Positions 25,428 to 34,260 are shown, counted from the first letter of the stretch. The stretch: DNA of 45,864 bases from Comamonadaceae bacterium (GCA_025352965.1 JANXRP010000103.1:1-45864), one strand, 5' to 3'. Notes: generated from the sequence alone by a model not told the origin. Program-made: numbers and translations.

Positions 25428-26270
25428 TTATTTGGCGTACAAAAAGTCGATCACTGATTTGCGCGCTTTTTGGTAATAGGGATCACCCGCCAAATGCACA
25501 CGGTCGCGTGGTCTTGGCAGATTCACTTCCAAAATCTTACCTATGGTCGCGGCTTTGTCCGCTGTGGGCGTGGTCAGCATCACAATGCGGTCAGATAGTA
25601 GGACGGCTTCATCCACGTCGTGGGTGACCATGACTACGGTGCTGCCTGTGGCCTCCACAATGGTCAGCAGCTCGTCTTGTAGCTTGGCGCGGGTCAGTGC
25701 ATCCAGCGCACCAAAAGGCTCATCCATCAAAAGCACTTGTGGCTCCATGGCAAGCGCTCTGGCAATGCCCACGCGTTGCTTCATGCCGCCTGAAATTTCA
25801 TGTGGACGCTTATCCCGTGCGTGCTGCAAGCCCACCATGGCGAGCGCCGCATCGGTGCGTGCCGTGAGGCTAGCTTTGCTCTCGCCGTCCTGCCCCGTCT
25901 CGCGGCGCGACACCAAGTTTGTTGCACCAAAGACGCGCTCAACCCCCAGATAGATGTTGTCAAAGCAAGTGAGCCAAGGTAGCAAGGAGTGATTTTGGAA
26001 CACGACAGCGCGCTCGGGGCCAGGCTTGGTGATTTCGCGGTTGGCGCATAGCAAACCTCCTCTGGCTGGCAGCGTCAGGCCTGCAATCAGGTTCAGCAAG
26101 GTTGATTTGCCACAACCTGAGTGCCCAATGAGACTGACAAACTCGCCTTTGGCGATAGAAAGATTGACGTTTTGCAGCGCCGTGAACGGCCCTTTCGCGG
26201 TTGGGAAAATTTGCCATACATTGTGGATATCCAAAAATTTTTCGTTCTGCAGGTCGTATGACGTTCTCAT
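25428..26270 (-). CDS. nrtD: Nitrate ABC transporter ATPase
   Basis: 280 residues of the nitrate/sulfonate/bicarbonate (NrtD/SsuB/TauB) ATPase class. Walker A GHSGCGKS at 49-56, Q-loop FQNHSLLPW at 91-99, signature ISGGMKQR at 159-166, Walker B VLLMDEP at 179-185. A 20-odd-residue insert (about 114-137, RRETGQDGESK) stands between Q-loop and signature. It lacks the extra NrtA-like domain of cyanobacterial NrtC, as usual in proteobacteria. The start overlaps the nrtB stop as ATGA. The intergenic stretch after it holds the nirB promoter. Confidence 0.92.
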   Translation of the reverse strand: MRTSYDLQNEKFLDIHNVWQIFPTAKGPFTALQNVNLSIAKGEFVSLIGHSGCGKSTLLNLIAGLTLPARGGLLCANREITKPGPERAVVFQNHSLLPWLTCFDNIYLGVERVFGATNLVSRRETGQDGESKASLTARTDAALAMVGLQHARDKRPHEISGGMKQRVGIARALAMEPQVLLMDEPFGALDALTRAKLQDELLTIVEATGSTVVMVTHDVDEAVLLSDRIVMLTTPTADKAATIGKILEVNLPRPRDRVHLAGDPYYQKARKSVIDFLYAK

Positions 26271-27067
26271 GCTGCTGTTTCCTCGTAGGTAAATGCGCTG
26301 GCTAGTTTGATGAGTAAAAATTCGAGCGCCAGTCCCACCACGCCAATCATGAAGATGGCAATGATGATGTTTTTGACGTTCAGGTTATTCCACTCGTCCC
26401 ATAGCCAAAAGCCAATGCCCACGCCGCCTGTCAGCATTTCCGCTGCCACAATGACCAGCCATGCGGTGCCAACGGCGAGGCGAACGCCTGTCAGCATGTA
26501 AGGCAAGGTGGAGGGCAGCAAAATGGTTTTAAAAATCTTCCATTCCGATAAATCCAGCACCTTGGCGACGTTTAAATAATCGCTGGGGATGCGCTGCACG
26601 CCAATGGCGGTGTTAATCACCATGGGCCAAATGGAACAAATAAAGATGGTCCAAATAGCGGCAGGATTTGCACCTTTAAAGACGAGTAATCCAATCGGCA
26701 GCCACGCCAGTGGTGATACAGGGCGCAAGAGCCCAATAATGGGATTGAGCATCCGATTGATAAAGGTGCTGCGCCCAATCGCAAATCCAAGCGGTATGCC
26801 GACCAGTGCCGCGAGGCCAAAGCCCAGCGCCACACGGCGAAGGGATGAGAGCACATTCCAGCCAATGCCTTGGTCGTTAATGGACTTGCGATAAAACGGA
26901 TCGCTAAACACCGTGATGGCTTGCTCTAGTGTGGCATGGGGCGTGGGGAATGTGCCCCCGCTTTGGCTGGCAATGATCTGCCAGATCAACACCAGCATGG
27001 CAAAGCCGAGTAGGGGCGGGAGAGCCGCTTGCGCTAGCGCCCTTGTTTTAAGTTGGATCGGGGTCAT
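26267..27067 (-). CDS. nrtB: Nitrate ABC transporter permease
   Basis: 266-residue inner-membrane subunit with about six helices and the SsuC/NrtB-type EAA loop near VAKVLDLSEWKIFKTILLP (about 165-183). The GVGIGFWLWDEWN segment near 210-222 is typical of NrtB. The open frame reaches back to 27316, inside nrtA; ATG 27067 is the natural start, 23 bases after the nrtA stop. The end overlaps nrtD by ATGA. It pairs with NrtA (binding protein) and NrtD (ATPase) to import nitrate and perhaps nitrite. Confidence 0.93.
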   Translation of the reverse strand: MTPIQLKTRALAQAALPPLLGFAMLVLIWQIIASQSGGTFPTPHATLEQAITVFSDPFYRKSINDQGIGWNVLSSLRRVALGFGLAALVGIPLGFAIGRSTFINRMLNPIIGLLRPVSPLAWLPIGLLVFKGANPAAIWTIFICSIWPMVINTAIGVQRIPSDYLNVAKVLDLSEWKIFKTILLPSTLPYMLTGVRLAVGTAWLVIVAAEMLTGGVGIGFWLWDEWNNLNVKNIIIAIFMIGVVGLALEFLLIKLASAFTYEETAA

Positions 27068-27090
27068 GCTTGGCACCTGTTTGCTTGGGA

Positions 27091-28347
27091 CTACGCTTTG
27101 ATCTTGAATCCATCCGCATACTTGCGGGGGTCTTTGCCATCCCACACCACGCCGTCCAGTAGTTTGGAGGTGCGCAGCACGTCTTTTGGCAGACTGACCT
27201 TTGCGGCAGTTGCGGCTGATTTGTAGAGATCGACTTGATTGATTTGCTTGGCCACGTTCAAATAGTCGGGGTGCTCCTTGACCAAGCCCCAGCGCTTGTG
27301 TTGCGTGAGGAACCACATGCCGTCGGACAGATACGGGAAGTTCACCGCGCCATCGTTGTAAAACTTCATGTGATTGGCGTCATCCCAGGTCTTGCCCAGA
27401 CCGTTTTGGTAACGCCCCAAAATGCGTTGGTTAATCACGTCTACGCTGGTGTTCACGTAGGACTTATCGGCAATGGTTTCGGCCATTTTGTTTTTGTTGA
27501 CAAGGCTGGCGTCAATCCATTTGCCAGCTTCTAAAACGGCAGCAATCGCGGCGCGGCACGTGTTAGGGTACTTCTTGGCGAAGTCGCCTTGGGTTGCCAA
27601 CACTTTTTCGGGGTGATCCTTCCAAATATCTTGCGTGGTGATGGCGGTAATGCCAATACCGTCCGCAATCGCGCGGTGATTCCATGGCTCGCCCACACAG
27701 TAGCCGTCCATATTGCCCACACGCATATTGGCGACCATTTGCGGTGGTGGCACGGTGATGTTCTTCACGTCGCGGATGGGGTCAATGCCGTTAGAGGCTA
27801 ACCAGTAATTGAGCCACATGGCGTGCGTGCCTGTGGGGAAGGTTTGCGCAAACGTATAGTCACGCTTATCCGTCTTGAGCAACTTGGCGAGTGATGCGCC
27901 ATCAATGGCTCCGCTTGAAGCCAACTTTTTAGATAGCGTGATGGCTTGCCCATTGTGGTTCAAAGTCATCAAAACGGCCATATCTTTTTTGGTGCTCCCC
28001 ACGCCCAAATGCGTGCCGTAAACGAGGCCGTATAAGGCGTGTGCCATATCGAGCTCACCTGAAATGAGCTTGTCACGTACACCCGCCCACGAGGCTTGCT
28101 TGTCAAGCACAAACTTCACGCCATGCTTCACGTCTAAACCCAAAACCGAAGCCATCACGATGCTGGCGCAGTCGGTGAGTGGAATAAAGCCGATACGAAT
28201 CTCTTTCTTCTCTGGCGCGTCCGAGCCTTGCGCATAAGCAAAGCCACTCAGCAAGGGCGATGCTTGCAGTGCCACGCCCGCTATGGCCTGCGAGCCTTTG
28301 GCTAATAGTGATCTGCGTGAAAGTGTGATGTTACTAGAGAGATTCAT
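27091..28347 (-). CDS. nrtA: Nitrate-binding protein (Tat-exported)
   Basis: 418 residues. The N-terminus carries a Tat signal, SRRSLLAKG (residues 10-18), with a cleavage site after AYA at 39; the mature part is a NrtA/NasF-type periplasmic binding protein (EKKEIRIGFIPLTDCASIVMA). MHFYNDGAVN-like C-terminal parts and the VCVGEPW-like segment (YCVGEPWN) fit NrtA/CmpA. It starts a seven-to-nine-gene minus-strand string. AAGGAA precedes the ATG. A consensus sigma-54 promoter lies 45-60 bases upstream. Confidence 0.94.
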   Translation of the reverse strand: MNLSSNITLSRRSLLAKGSQAIAGVALQASPLLSGFAYAQGSDAPEKKEIRIGFIPLTDCASIVMASVLGLDVKHGVKFVLDKQASWAGVRDKLISGELDMAHALYGLVYGTHLGVGSTKKDMAVLMTLNHNGQAITLSKKLASSGAIDGASLAKLLKTDKRDYTFAQTFPTGTHAMWLNYWLASNGIDPIRDVKNITVPPPQMVANMRVGNMDGYCVGEPWNHRAIADGIGITAITTQDIWKDHPEKVLATQGDFAKKYPNTCRAAIAAVLEAGKWIDASLVNKNKMAETIADKSYVNTSVDVINQRILGRYQNGLGKTWDDANHMKFYNDGAVNFPYLSDGMWFLTQHKRWGLVKEHPDYLNVAKQINQVDLYKSAATAAKVSLPKDVLRTSKLLDGVVWDGKDPRKYADGFKIKA

Positions 28348-28391
28348 GTCGTTTCCTTAAAACGGGTGATAGGGGCTAACCCTTATTCCTT

Positions 28392-28408
28392 AGCAACCAC
28401 CGTGCCAG
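28392..28408 (-). promoter_or_regulatory. Sigma-54 promoter of nrtA
   Basis: On the minus strand: CTGGCACG-GTGG-TTGCT, an exact consensus RpoN promoter. GG at 28406-28405 and GC at 28394-28393 are 12 bases apart; the start site should be near 28381, about 34 bases before the nrtA ATG. Its -24 box is one arm of a perfect inverted repeat shared with the narK promoter. Confidence 0.85.
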
Positions 28409-28416
28409 TTTTTTTG

Positions 28417-28433
28417 CTGGCACGAAATTCGCT
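28417..28433 (+). promoter_or_regulatory. Sigma-54 promoter of narK
   Basis: On the plus strand: CTGGCACG-AAAT-TCGCT, one mismatch from the RpoN consensus in the -12 element (TC for TT). GG 28419-28420 and GC 28431-28432 are 12 bases apart. The start site should be near 28444, about 29 bases before the narK ATG. The -24 box faces the nrtA -24 box across only eight bases (T7G). Confidence 0.75.
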
Positions 28434-28472
28434 TGAGTGAAGGCATTCGTTACTTCAACAAAGGGATTAGCC

Positions 28473-29684
28473 ATGTCGGGATTCAAGGGATTTTTAAAAA
28501 GCGGCCACGCGCCCACGCTGTTTGCGGCGTTCTTTTATTTCACCTATTCATTTTTTATTTGGGTCTTAAATGGTGCGATGGCACCGTTTATTTCTGAGGA
28601 GTTTCATCTCACCCCACAGCAAAAAGGTTTGATGCTGTCGATTCCTATTTTTGCGGGCGCTTTGATGCGTTTCCCGCTGGGGCTGATGTCGCAATACGTG
28701 GGGCGCAAAAACGCAACTTTGATTGAAATGGCGCTCATTGCTGCCGCGATGTCGTTCGGTTATTTTTTCGTTAAAAGCTTTAATGACTTGCTCGCCATGG
28801 GCGTGCTCTTAGGCGTTGCGGGCGCAAGCTTTGGCGTCGCGATGTCACTAGGGTCGGGCTCTTTCCCGCCTAAGCACAAAGGTCTTGCCATGGGCATTGT
28901 GGGTGCGGGTAATGTGGGCACGGCGATTTGTGTGCTGGTCGCGCCGCCGCTAGCGCAGGCCTACGGTTGGACGACGGTGTACGGCTTTGCGGCTATCTCT
29001 GTGATCGTGCCTTTTTTGGTGGTGAGCTTGATGGCAAAAGAGCCCGATGATTTAGACAAACACGCGACCTTTCGCCAGCACATTGCTTGTTTGTTTGAAA
29101 AAGACGGCTGGGCTTTCAGCTTGATCTATGTTGTTACGTTTGGTGGGTTCATTGGCCTAGCGTCCTTTTTGCCAACCTATTACTACGACCAATTCGGTGT
29201 GAGCAAGGTGCAGGCAGGGCAGCTGACCATGCTGGCAGCCTTTATGGGTGCGGCACTGCGCGTGTTTGGCGGCTGGATTTCAGATCGCTTTGGCGGCATC
29301 AATACATTGACCGCTGTTTTGGTCATTGTGGCGATCACGCTGGTGATGTGCAGTTTTGCCACAGGCTCATTGCCTGCGACGACGCTTTTAGTCATGCTTT
29401 GTTTTGCAGCACTGGGCGCTGGAAACGGTGCGCTGTTTCAGCTGGTGCCACTACGCTGGTCAACCACCACGGCGGTGGCGGGCTCGATGATTGGCGAAAT
29501 TGGTGCGCTCGGCGGTAGTTTGGTGCCAACCTCGATGGGTTTCTCTAAGCAACATTTTGGCACTTATGCGGGCGGTTTTATGCTGTTTGCTGTGTTGGCC
29601 GTGGTGATGCTTTTCATGCTACGCGTGATGCAACTGCGCTGGACTCGCACCTGGGCAGAAAAAGGCGGCAGAGCGCGGGGTTAA
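28473..29684 (+). CDS. narK: Nitrate/nitrite MFS transporter (NarK/NasA family)
   Basis: 403 residues, 12 helices, of the nitrate-nitrite porter family. Two nitrate signatures can be seen: GIVGAGNVGTAICV (about 145-158) and LGAGNGALFQLVP (about 322-334). The arginine in TM2 (ALMRFPLG) is the usual substrate ligand. Start at ATG 28473 with AAGGGA as Shine-Dalgarno; the frame upstream to 28437 lies beyond the predicted transcription start. It diverges from nrtA, so the strain has both an ABC and an MFS nitrate carrier from one control region. Its stop overlaps the stop of the convergent kinase gene (TTAA). Confidence 0.94.
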   Translation: MSGFKGFLKSGHAPTLFAAFFYFTYSFFIWVLNGAMAPFISEEFHLTPQQKGLMLSIPIFAGALMRFPLGLMSQYVGRKNATLIEMALIAAAMSFGYFFVKSFNDLLAMGVLLGVAGASFGVAMSLGSGSFPPKHKGLAMGIVGAGNVGTAICVLVAPPLAQAYGWTTVYGFAAISVIVPFLVVSLMAKEPDDLDKHATFRQHIACLFEKDGWAFSLIYVVTFGGFIGLASFLPTYYYDQFGVSKVQAGQLTMLAAFMGAALRVFGGWISDRFGGINTLTAVLVIVAITLVMCSFATGSLPATTLLVMLCFAALGAGNGALFQLVPLRWSTTTAVAGSMIGEIGALGGSLVPTSMGFSKQHFGTYAGGFMLFAVLAVVMLFMLRVMQLRWTRTWAEKGGRARG

Positions 29685-31411
29685 GTCGGTAAAAACAACA
29701 ACCAATAGATCAGCATCAGGTTAAATAAAAGCGAGATGCCCAGCCCCAGCTTCCATGCGGCGGTTGGGTCTCGGGCCAATAAAGAGGTGGCTTGCGGGGC
29801 GGTTAATGGCCTGGAGGCGCCTCGCTCTAAGGCAAGTAAAAACTCTTCGGCTGTTTCAAAACGTTGACGTTTGTCCCTGGCGACCGCTTTTAACACCACG
29901 TGCTCTAACCACATTGGAATGCTGGGGTTGTGGCGACTCGGTTTGGTGGCATCGCGGTGGTAGCGTGCCGCTTGGTAGGGCAGCACTTCGCCGTAAGGCA
30001 GCTTATTCGTCAGCATTTGATACAGCGTGACACCCAGCGCAAATAAATCACTCTGCGCATCGGGTAGCTCGGGGGTGTCCGACCATTGTTCGGGGTTGAT
30101 GTAACTAGGCGTGCCCGCATGCAGTTTGCGCATGGAGGCGGGCTCTTTGCCGCTGAGCGCGACGCCTAGATCAAGCACGCGCAGCACGCCGTCGTCGCCC
30201 AAGTGCAAATTCGCGGGCTTGATGTCGCGATGGATCACACCTTGGCGATGCAGTAGTCCAAGCGCTTTGAGTGTTTGCATGGCGGCTTGGATGGCTTGGT
30301 CAATCTCTAGCTGATGCCGTTTATCTAGCATTTGTTGCAAGGTCTCGCCGCCATGCCAGTCGTAGAGCAAATAAAAGCTGGTGCGCTCGGTATGCCCTTC
30401 AATTTTGGCGTGAATACGCACTAAATGTGCGGCTTGCCGCGTGTTCTTTGCCAGCCAACCTTCATGAGCCAACATCGCGCGTTCGTCCTTGTCATGGGCG
30501 CGAGCGGGATGCAGGGTTTTGAGTGCGTAAAGTTTGCCCCCATCGTCGTTATCGTCGCTCTTTTGGCTTCGCACTTGATACAAAACATTGATGCCGTTAT
30601 CGGCCACGGGCGCGGTGACGGTGAGGCCGTCGATGGTGTTCCCCACTTTAAGTAGCGGCGGAATGGGTAGATGGCTGTTCGCGTGGCTGTCGTCTTCTAG
30701 TGTGGCATCTAGTAAGCCTAGTACGCGCACGATTAAGGCCGTCACATTGTCCTGGCTGCCTGCTTGCAAAGCCTTATCCACAATGGCCTGCGAGGCTACT
30801 TGGCTATCCCATGGTTCGGTTAAAAGCTCCATCAGTTGGCGCTTGGTCAAGCTGCCATGCACACCGTCGGTGAGTAGTAAAAATGCATCACCCACTTGCA
30901 AATCGCCTTGCATGTAGTCCACCACAATGCGGTCTTCTGCCCCCACGGCGCGCAGCAGTTGATGCTGCATGTCAGGGTGATTGACGATGTGGTCGTGAGT
31001 CAGTTGCCGTAGTTCGCCGCCGCGCAGCAAATACGCGCGCGAATCGCCCACATGTGCCAGTGTGTAAGTGTGGCCGCGCAATACCAAGGCGGTGAGTGTG
31101 GTCAGCCCCAGCAGCGGCTGGCGGCGCTGGTTGACGCCGGCAAGCCAGGTGTTTTGCGCCCCAATGATGCGGTCTAGTGCGACGGTAGCATCCCATTTTT
31201 TGGACGTGCCGAAGTAGTCGCGTAGCACACTCACGACAGTCGTTTGTGCCGCCTCCTTACCCATTCCGCCAGTGCTCACGCCATCTGCCACGGCAGCAAT
31301 CGCTCCCATTTCTTCTTGGCCGCGATCAGGCAGCATCGCGCCGCAAAAATCTTCGTTGATGACCTTTGTGCCAGCTAGCGTTGCGTAACCCGTATCAATT
31401 TGAAATGCCAT
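29681..31411 (-). CDS. PP2C phosphatase / Ser-Thr protein kinase fusion, membrane-tailed
   Basis: 576 residues. Residues about 1-235 form a PP2C phosphatase with its metal aspartates in NEDFCGA (D21), VADGVS (D43), LLLTDGVHG and SQDNVTA. Residues about 250-535 form a protein kinase: YALKTLHP (the ATP-anchoring Lys), HRDIKPAN catalytic loop (about 390), DLGVAL instead of DFG (about 413), and a PEQW-type APE motif. No glycine-rich loop can be made out at the kinase start. A hydrophobic helix (LGISLLFNLMLIYWLLFL) near the C-terminus should anchor it in the membrane with both enzymes in the cytoplasm. AAGGA precedes the ATG. The gene converges on narK and may have a sigma-54 promoter, so it probably tunes nitrate uptake or assimilation; target unknown. 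Confidence 0.9.
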   Translation of the reverse strand: MAFQIDTGYATLAGTKVINEDFCGAMLPDRGQEEMGAIAAVADGVSTGGMGKEAAQTTVVSVLRDYFGTSKKWDATVALDRIIGAQNTWLAGVNQRRQPLLGLTTLTALVLRGHTYTLAHVGDSRAYLLRGGELRQLTHDHIVNHPDMQHQLLRAVGAEDRIVVDYMQGDLQVGDAFLLLTDGVHGSLTKRQLMELLTEPWDSQVASQAIVDKALQAGSQDNVTALIVRVLGLLDATLEDDSHANSHLPIPPLLKVGNTIDGLTVTAPVADNGINVLYQVRSQKSDDNDDGGKLYALKTLHPARAHDKDERAMLAHEGWLAKNTRQAAHLVRIHAKIEGHTERTSFYLLYDWHGGETLQQMLDKRHQLEIDQAIQAAMQTLKALGLLHRQGVIHRDIKPANLHLGDDGVLRVLDLGVALSGKEPASMRKLHAGTPSYINPEQWSDTPELPDAQSDLFALGVTLYQMLTNKLPYGEVLPYQAARYHRDATKPSRHNPSIPMWLEHVVLKAVARDKRQRFETAEEFLLALERGASRPLTAPQATSLLARDPTAAWKLGLGISLLFNLMLIYWLLFLPT

Positions 31412-31441
31412 GCAAAATCCTTGTGTGAGTCTTTTAGCACA

Positions 31442-31457
31442 AGCAAGTTTGATGCCT
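31442..31457 (-). promoter_or_regulatory. Candidate sigma-54 promoter of the phosphatase/kinase gene
   Basis: On the minus strand: AGGCATC-AAAC-TTGCT. GG (31456-31455) and GC (31444-31443) are 12 bases apart and the -12 box is perfect; three -24 box positions deviate. The expected start near 31431 leaves a 20-base leader. Weaker than the other three sites, but in the right place. Confidence 0.45.
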
Positions 31458-31479
31458 TAGCCTCGCTAGAATTCAATAT

Positions 31480-32244
31480 ATGAATACATCTGATTTACCC
31501 TACACGATGATTGTTCCCAGTATTTATGGGCAAGTTTTAGTGAATCGCTATGACACCAACCAAACCAATGCGCTCATTAAAACGGGTGGATCACTCGATG
31601 CAGGTGAAATTGGGCTCTTGCAAAGTATCGCGAACTTATTGCCGCCTGGCGTTGTGTTTGTGGATGTTGGCGCTAATTTTGGACTTTATTCGTTGGCGAT
31701 GGCGCAGTCGCTCAAGCCCAGCGGCGGTAAGGTGATCACGATTGAGGCGCAGCGCATCATCTTTAATATGGTGTGCGGCAGTGTGGCGCTCAACAGCATT
31801 GAAAACATGTTTGTGCACCATTTGGCGATTGCTGATCAGGCGGGGTTTATCGCCATTCCTAAGCTGGACTACACCAAAGTGAGTAGCTATGGCAGCGTCG
31901 AGTTTGCCGACGAGCAGGCTGAATTTATGGGTCAAGAGCGCGGCGTGAGTACCGAGAGCGTACGCGCCGTGAGCTTAGACGATATGGCGTGGCCGCGCGT
32001 GGACATCATCAAAATTGACATTGAAGGCATGGAGGAGTTGGCCTTGGCGGGTGGTACGCAGTTATTTGGCACGCAGCGTCCGATTGCTTTTATCGAGTGG
32101 ATTAAGTCGGACAAACAAGCCATCGTTGATTATTTTGCGGTGCGCGACTACAGCGTCTATGACTCGGGCATGAACCTTTTGTGCATGCCGAAAAACAAAG
32201 GGCAAGACATCGTTATCGCTGGGATGACCGCTTTAGTGGCTTAA
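31480..32244 (+). CDS. FkbM-family methyltransferase
   Basis: 254 residues. SAM motif I is VFVDVGANFGLYSLAMA (about 59-75), followed by KVITIEAQ and, later, IDIIKIDIEGMEE (about 168-182), the hallmark of FkbM proteins. Members methylate sugar or polyketide hydroxyls; the substrate is unknown here. No Shine-Dalgarno is visible at the ATG. Only 68 bases separate it from the divergent kinase gene. The next gene's ATG follows its TAA directly, with no spacer, and also begins with an FkbM domain, so the pair may act on the same glycan. Confidence 0.88.
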   Translation: MNTSDLPYTMIVPSIYGQVLVNRYDTNQTNALIKTGGSLDAGEIGLLQSIANLLPPGVVFVDVGANFGLYSLAMAQSLKPSGGKVITIEAQRIIFNMVCGSVALNSIENMFVHHLAIADQAGFIAIPKLDYTKVSSYGSVEFADEQAEFMGQERGVSTESVRAVSLDDMAWPRVDIIKIDIEGMEELALAGGTQLFGTQRPIAFIEWIKSDKQAIVDYFAVRDYSVYDSGMNLLCMPKNKGQDIVIAGMTALVA

Positions 32245-34260
32245 ATGATTTCGTACACCCGCAACTTTGAAGACGTGATGCTGGTGCGGGCGCTAAGCCA
32301 CGTCCAGCAAGGCTTCTACGTCGATGTGGGCGCCTCGCACCCAGTCGATGACAGCAACACGTATGCCTTATATGGCAAGGGCTGGCGGGGTATTGCCATA
32401 GAGCCGCAACCGATTTTTAACGAGCTGTGGCAAGCGCTTCGTCCAGAAGATGGGCTCATCAATGCAGCGGTAGCAGCGACTGCTGGCGAGACCACGCTAT
32501 TTAAGCCCGTGGCCTATGGACAGGCGGCAACTATTAACGCCTGGTTTGCCCAAGTCTATGCACAGCACGACATGAAGATGGAGCAGTATCCCGTGCAAGT
32601 CCGCACCTTGACCGAAGTTTTAGCGCAGCTGCGCCCTCTTGGCGAGATCCATTTGCTTAGCATTGACGTGGAGGGCGCTGAACGTGATGCGCTACTCGGA
32701 CTCGATTTAGAGCGCTTTCGCCCTTGGCTTATTGTGCTGGAGAGCGTGTTACCAGGCTCGCCCGCGCCCAATTTCACCGATTGGGAGCCTATTTTGCTAA
32801 CGGCAGGCTACGAGTTTGTCTATTTTGATGCGGTTAATCGTTTCTACGTTGCCAAAGAGCACGCCGAGCTAAAAGCCCACTTCGATCATCCGCCTTGCGT
32901 CTGGGATGATTTTGTGGGGCACGAGTTGCACTTTTTGCGCGAGCAAAAAGAAAAACTGAATACTGCCGCGCAGTGGATGCTAGCCTCGGCCATGCGGTTT
33001 AAAGAGATGGGCGATACGGCTGCATTTGAGTCGCTGCTCATGCGTATTTTTGAGCTGATACCAAGCTATGAAGAGGTTTACTGGCCGCTTGGGGGATGGT
33101 TCACAGGGCAAGGTCGCCGCGCGGAGGCGTTGGCTTTTTATCAACAGACCGTGCAGCATGCGCCGCACAACTTTTATAGTCATCACAACATGGGTATGCT
33201 GCTGCGCTGGGAGAAGCGCTTTGAAGAGTCCGAGGCGGCCTTCAAACGCATGATGGCGATCAATCCCAGCTTCAGCGAAGGCCGCATGAACTATGGTGCG
33301 CTCCTTTTAGCGCTGGGGCGGTACGAGGAGGGTTGGGCGCTCTTTGAAGCCCGGTATTTGGTGAATGACGATGAGATGCCTCGCATGTCGCACAACGCGC
33401 CCTATCCAAGATGGACGGGAGAGTCGCTAAAGGGCAAGTCGATTATGGTGCTGCGCGAACAGGGTTATGGCGACGAGATTATGTTTGCGCGTTTTGTACC
33501 CACCTTAAAAGCGCGAGGTGCGACGCGCGTGACTATCTTGTGCCAGCCCGCTGTCAAAACGCTTTTGCAAACTGTGCCCGAAGTTGATGAGGTGATTTGT
33601 GTCGAGGATATGAACGATGTTTGGATGGCACATGACTATTGGTGTTACGGACAAAGCCTGCCCCATGCGCTGGGCGTTCGGCTTGCCAACTTGCCCGCGC
33701 CCATCCCGTACATTACGTCGCAGGCCACAGCCCGCATGGCTTGGCGGGCACGTATTCAAAATGAACTGCCTGCTGGCACGCTCAAAGTTGGCCTGACTTG
33801 GCGTGGTAGCCCCGAGCATGGCAACGATCACAACCGCTCGTTAGCGAACTTAGCTGTGCTGCGCCCCCTGTGGGACGTGCCAAACGTCTCGTTTGTGAGC
33901 TTGCAAACGGGCGAAGCGGTGACGCAGGCGACATCGCCGCCTACTGCTGACCAGCCATTAGTGGAGTGGGGCTCTCAAATGACAGATTTTGCCGATGGCG
34001 CGGCGTTGGTCAGCGAGCTAGACCTCGTGATCAGCGTGGACACGGGCATCGTGCACGTGGCGGGGGCGCTGGGCGTGCCCTGCTGGGTGATGATTCCACG
34101 TGTGGAAACAGATTGGCGCTGGCTAAACGGTAGAGAGGACTCGCCTTGGTATCCAAAGGGGATGCGTCTCTTCAGGCAAACAACGGATAGCGGCTGGGAT
34201 GATGTGCTGGAACAGCTAAAAAATGCCCTACAAACCTTATCCAGTAAGGCTTTATGCTAA
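32245..34260 (+). CDS. Three-domain protein: FkbM methyltransferase + TPR + glycosyltransferase-like
   Basis: 671 residues. An FkbM-like methyltransferase fills about 1-225 ([35 protein letters not shown]). TPR-like repeats fill about 245-375 ([25 protein letters not shown] region). From about 385 to the end comes the GT-B/family 9-like domain: [52 protein letters not shown] and [14 protein letters not shown]. The last domain is paralogous to that of 9241-10812. The protein would both methylate and glycosylate if both halves are active; surface glycan or protein modification is likely. It abuts the preceding FkbM gene and overlaps tsaD by seven bases. Confidence 0.85.
   Translation: MISYTRNFEDVMLVRALSHVQQGFYVDVGASHPVDDSNTYALYGKGWRGIAIEPQPIFNELWQALRPEDGLINAAVAATAGETTLFKPVAYGQAATINAWFAQVYAQHDMKMEQYPVQVRTLTEVLAQLRPLGEIHLLSIDVEGAERDALLGLDLERFRPWLIVLESVLPGSPAPNFTDWEPILLTAGYEFVYFDAVNRFYVAKEHAELKAHFDHPPCVWDDFVGHELHFLREQKEKLNTAAQWMLASAMRFKEMGDTAAFESLLMRIFELIPSYEEVYWPLGGWFTGQGRRAEALAFYQQTVQHAPHNFYSHHNMGMLLRWEKRFEESEAAFKRMMAINPSFSEGRMNYGALLLALGRYEEGWALFEARYLVNDDEMPRMSHNAPYPRWTGESLKGKSIMVLREQGYGDEIMFARFVPTLKARGATRVTILCQPAVKTLLQTVPEVDEVICVEDMNDVWMAHDYWCYGQSLPHALGVRLANLPAPIPYITSQATARMAWRARIQNELPAGTLKVGLTWRGSPEHGNDHNRSLANLAVLRPLWDVPNVSFVSLQTGEAVTQATSPPTADQPLVEWGSQMTDFADGAALVSELDLVISVDTGIVHVAGALGVPCWVMIPRVETDWRWLNGREDSPWYPKGMRLFRQTTDSGWDDVLEQLKNALQTLSSKALC

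Noticed and set aside
28348-28472. NasT/ANTAR-type double hairpin leader
   Set aside because: The only strong hairpin is the CTGGCACG repeat, which is explained by two -24 boxes; no paired hexanucleotide loops with the A1/G4 pattern were found.
28572-28585. GGTGC-GATG-GCACC dyad in the narK coding region as an NtrC site
   Set aside because: NtrC half-sites run TGCACC...GGTGCA; this dyad has the opposite order, and the bases are explained by coding of GAMAP.
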